From Bradyrhizobium sp. Ash2021 (GTDB lineage Bacteria > Pseudomonadota > Alphaproteobacteria > Rhizobiales > Xanthobacteraceae), in NCBI RefSeq assembly GCF_031202265.1, contig NZ_CP100604.1, forward strand, positions 8,352,501 to 8,416,500: a stretch of 64,000 bases of DNA, in the 5' to 3' direction. Shown in pieces: positions 61,768-64,000 of the stretch. Under the pieces are notes generated by a model. The model had not been told where the DNA came from, made no database searches, and was given only the letters and a program-made list of their open reading frames with translations. A program made the translations under genes and the position numbers. Position 1 is the first letter of the stretch. Every line of letters begins with the position of its first letter.

Positions 61768-62796
61768 ATGGCCCTCGCCCGTGCACGCCGCAGCGAATCC
61801 GGTTTCAACTACTGGCCGGGATTCGTCGACGCATTGTCGACGCTGGTGCTCTCGATCGTGTTCCTGCTCTCGGTGTTTTTGGTGGTGCAGTTCTTCCTGT
61901 CGCAGGAGGTCACCGGCAAGGACAAGGCGCTGGAGCAGCTCAACGCCAAGATCGCGCAACTGAGCGATCTGCTGTCGCTGGAAAAGCTCGGCAAGCTCTC
62001 CCTCGACGACCAGGTGTCGCAGTTGCGCGCCGGCCTCGCGTCCGCCGAGGGCGAGCGCGACCGCATCAAGGGGCTCTATGAAGGGCTTGCCGGCGCCGGC
62101 AGCGACGCCCAGGGCCGCGCCAATGAACTCAACAAGGCGCTGGATTCCGAAAAAGCCGTGACGGCGCGGGCGCTGGCGCAGATCGAGGTGCTGAACCAGC
62201 AGATCAGCGCGCTGCGCCGTCAGTTGGCGGCGCTGGAAGAAGCGCTCGACGCTTCCGAAAAACGCGACAAGGAATCGCAGGGCCGCATCGCCGACCTCGG
62301 TCAGCGCCTGAACGTTGCGCTGGCGCAGCGGGTGCAGGAATTGTCGCGCTACCGTTCGGAATTCTTTGGCCGCCTGCGCACCATCCTCGGCAACCGGCCG
62401 GATATCCGCATCGTCGGCGACCGGTTTGTGTTCCAGTCGGAAGTATTTTTTGACACCGGACAGGCGTTGCTGTTGCCCGAGGGCCGCGCCGAGCTCGACA
62501 AGCTTGCGACCGCGCTCATTGATCTGGACAAGCAGATCCCGAGCGAAATCGCCTGGGTGCTGCGGGTCGACGGCCACACCGACGTGCGGCCGATCAACAG
62601 CCCCTTGTTCAAGTCGAACTGGGAATTATCGTCCGCGCGCGCCATCTCGGTGGTGCAATATCTGGTCTCGCTCGGCGTGCCGGCGCAGCGGCTGGTCGCG
62701 GCCGGCTTTGCCGAATTCCAGCCGCTCGACACCGCGCCGACGGAAGAGGCCTACAAGCGCAACCGCCGCATCGAGTTGAAGCTGACGGAACGGTAG
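61768..62796 (+). CDS. OmpA/MotB-like peptidoglycan-binding membrane protein
   Basis: 342-residue protein with one N-terminal membrane helix (WPGFVDALSTLVLSIVFLLS). The Asp in FVDALSTLVL corresponds to the proton-binding Asp of MotB/ZorB-like proteins. A coiled coil runs from ~45 to 185 (ALEQLNAKIAQLSDLLSLEK ... LRRQLAALEEALDASEKRDK). The OmpA domain has SEVFFDTGQALLLPEGRAEL, LRVDGHTDVRPI, and ELSSARAISVVQYLVSLGVP then AYKRNRRIELKL. It pairs with the channel gene upstream. Confidence 0.9.
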   Translation: MALARARRSESGFNYWPGFVDALSTLVLSIVFLLSVFLVVQFFLSQEVTGKDKALEQLNAKIAQLSDLLSLEKLGKLSLDDQVSQLRAGLASAEGERDRIKGLYEGLAGAGSDAQGRANELNKALDSEKAVTARALAQIEVLNQQISALRRQLAALEEALDASEKRDKESQGRIADLGQRLNVALAQRVQELSRYRSEFFGRLRTILGNRPDIRIVGDRFVFQSEVFFDTGQALLLPEGRAELDKLATALIDLDKQIPSEIAWVLRVDGHTDVRPINSPLFKSNWELSSARAISVVQYLVSLGVPAQRLVAAGFAEFQPLDTAPTEEAYKRNRRIELKLTER

Positions 62797-62813
62797 GTGG
62801 CGTAGGCGAACCC

Positions 62814-62931
62814 GTCATTGCGAGGAGCGCAGCGACGAAGCAATCCATTCTTTCTTTCCGCAGCGAGATGGATTGCTTCGCGGAGCCTGTCATCGGGCGC
62901 GCATTCGCGCGACCCGGTGGCTCGCAATGAC
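62814..62931. repeat. GTCATTGCGAGGAGC ... CGCAATGAC repeat (copy 2)
   Basis: 118-bp version of the element at 48488-48569: GTCATTGCGAGGAGCGCAGC, ACGAAGCAATCCATTC, GATGGATTGCTTCGCGGAGC, then an extra GGGCGCGCATTCGCGCGACC arm before GGCTCGCAATGAC. It lies between convergent genes and likely serves as a bidirectional terminator. Confidence 0.88.
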
Positions 62932-62962
62932 GGAACCCAGAGCACGCGCTTGCGCCCTCTTT

Positions 62963-64000
62963 TCAAATCCCCTCGAACTGCAGCCGCGCCAGCCGCGCAT
63001 AGAGACCGTTGGCCGCGACCAGCGAGGCATGAGTGCCCTGCTCGACGATCTTGCCCTGGTCCATCACCATGATGCGGTCGCAGGACAAAACCGTGGCCAG
63101 CCGGTGCGCGATGACGAGCGTGGTGCGGTGACGCATCAGTTCTTCCAGCGCGGTCTGCACCAGCGTTTCGCTTTCCGCGTCCAGCGCCGACGTCGCCTCG
63201 TCGAGCAGCAACAGCGGCGCATCGCGCAGGATCGCGCGCGCGATCGCGATGCGCTGGCGCTGGCCGCCCGACAGCGTCACGCCGCGCTCGCCGAGCTGCG
63301 CCTCGAAGCCGCCGGGCAGGCGGCGCAGGAATTCGCTGGCGTGCGCTAGATCGGCGGCGCGCTCGACCTCGGCATCGCTGGCGTCGGGCCGGCCGAAGCG
63401 GATGTTTTCGCGCGCGGAAGCCGCGAACACCACGGAGTCCTGCGGCACCAACGCGATGCGCGCGCGCACGTCGACCGGATCGGCCGACTTGATCGGCACG
63501 CCGTCGAGCGAGATCGCCCCCGACGCAGGGTCGTAGAACCGCAGCAGCAGATGAAACAGGGTGCTCTTGCCCGCGCCCGACGGACCGACGATCGCAACCT
63601 TCTCTCCCGCTTTCACCGACAGCGAAACGCCATCGATCGCCAGCACATCCGGCCGCGCCGGATAGGCGAAGCTGACATCATCGAACCCGACATCGCCGCG
63701 CGGCGGCGCCGGCAGCGCCAGCGGCGACGGCGGCGCCGTGATCTGCGATTTGACGCGCAGGATCTCGAACAGCCGTTCGGCCGCACCGGAGGCCGCCGAG
63801 ACTTCGCCCCAGACCTCGCTGAGCTGGCCGAGGCCGGTGGCGGCGAACGCCGCGTACAGCACGAACTGGCCGAGCCGGCCGGGACTGATCGAGCCGGTCA
63901 GCACGTCGTGCGATCCGACCCACAGGATCGCGACCACGCTGGAGAACACGATGAAGATGATGATGAAGGTCAGCACCGCGCGGGCTCGGGTGGAACTGCG
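62963..64000 (-). CDS. ABC transporter, fused membrane and ATPase domains, 5' end off window
   Basis: At least 345 C-terminal residues of an MsbA/LapB-type ABC exporter half-transporter. The last membrane helices ([40 protein letters not shown]) are followed by a complete ATPase: Walker [22 protein letters not shown]-loop [20 protein letters not shown], signature [20 protein letters not shown], Walker [13 protein letters not shown], and H-loop [16 protein letters not shown]. The frame stays open to the window edge. The substrate, lipid or peptide, cannot be told. Confidence 0.93.
   Translation of the reverse strand, partial: RSSTRARAVLTFIIIFIVFSSVVAILWVGSHDVLTGSISPGRLGQFVLYAAFAATGLGQLSEVWGEVSAASGAAERLFEILRVKSQITAPPSPLALPAPPRGDVGFDDVSFAYPARPDVLAIDGVSLSVKAGEKVAIVGPSGAGKSTLFHLLLRFYDPASGAISLDGVPIKSADPVDVRARIALVPQDSVVFAASARENIRFGRPDASDAEVERAADLAHASEFLRRLPGGFEAQLGERGVTLSGGQRQRIAIARAILRDAPLLLLDEATSALDAESETLVQTALEELMRHRTTLVIAHRLATVLSCDRIMVMDQGKIVEQGTHASLVAANGLYARLARLQFEGI

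Overview
The window is GC-rich alphaproteobacterial chromosome, most likely Bradyrhizobium or a close relative in the Nitrobacteraceae. This rests on the gene content (tolQRAB, ruvCAB-yebC, a tkt-gap-pgk-fba block with both aldolase classes, a zapA-6S RNA-5-FCL locus, cobS/cobT) and on several families of interspersed hairpin repeats that I associate, from memory, with Bradyrhizobium genomes. No phage, IS transposase, CRISPR array, tRNA or rRNA was seen.

Layout. 1-2.1 kb (minus): the end of a heavy-metal RND efflux cluster, with a secreted Cys/Met-rich protein, a FixH/YtkA-like protein, a TolC reduced to its first 97 residues, and a CusB-like adaptor running off the left edge. 2.2-4.5 kb: a membrane GGDEF-EAL protein. 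4.7-8.3 kb: tolB, tolA, tolR, tolQ (minus). 8.3-9.5 kb: gene-free and built of repeats. 9.5-29.2 kb: a mosaic of stress, detoxification and small-molecule genes (higBA, cysE, two TetR loci, three YciI/DGPF proteins, GSTs, DoxX, SRPBCC and VOC proteins, a RibD-like reductase, an ECF42-type sigma factor, cobS/cobT). 29.3-34.2 kb (minus): yebC, ruvC, ruvA, ruvB, a Tat-dependent phosphoesterase, an orphan VapB and ybgC. 34.4-38.3 kb (plus): two tandem soluble chemoreceptors plus an IspZ/YciB-like membrane protein. 38.5-41.4 kb: a lower-GC patch with an HpnG-like phosphorylase, a nucleoside deaminase and an FNR/FixK-type box. 41.4-44.5 kb: an esterase and Baeyer-Villiger monooxygenase pair. 44.8-49.3 kb (minus): a cyclase-TPR protein, a YmdB-like phosphoesterase, 5-FCL, 6S RNA, zapA and a DUF4164 protein. 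49.6-59.1 kb (plus): tkt, gap, pgk, class II and class I aldolases, a ThiE-like protein, a Sel1-repeat protein and an inositol monophosphatase. 59.2-64 kb: a CFA-synthase-like methyltransferase behind a truncated DUF1295 gene, a MotA/TolQ-like plus OmpA-like pair, and an ABC transporter running off the right edge.

Main discovery. Six minus-strand transcription units between 13.6 and 26.8 kb carry the same promoter-like element, TGTCGG-N13-[C/G]GTTCGTC, with exactly 17 nt between TGTCGG and CGTC in every copy. The downstream genes are YciI/DGPF proteins, the ECF42 sigma gene itself, GST, SnoaL-esterase, DoxX-SRPBCC-VOC and a RibD-like reductase. This looks like a compact autoregulated ECF42 regulon. 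It lies wholly within the roughly 21 kb that separates ybgC from tolQ, genes that are adjacent in most proteobacteria.
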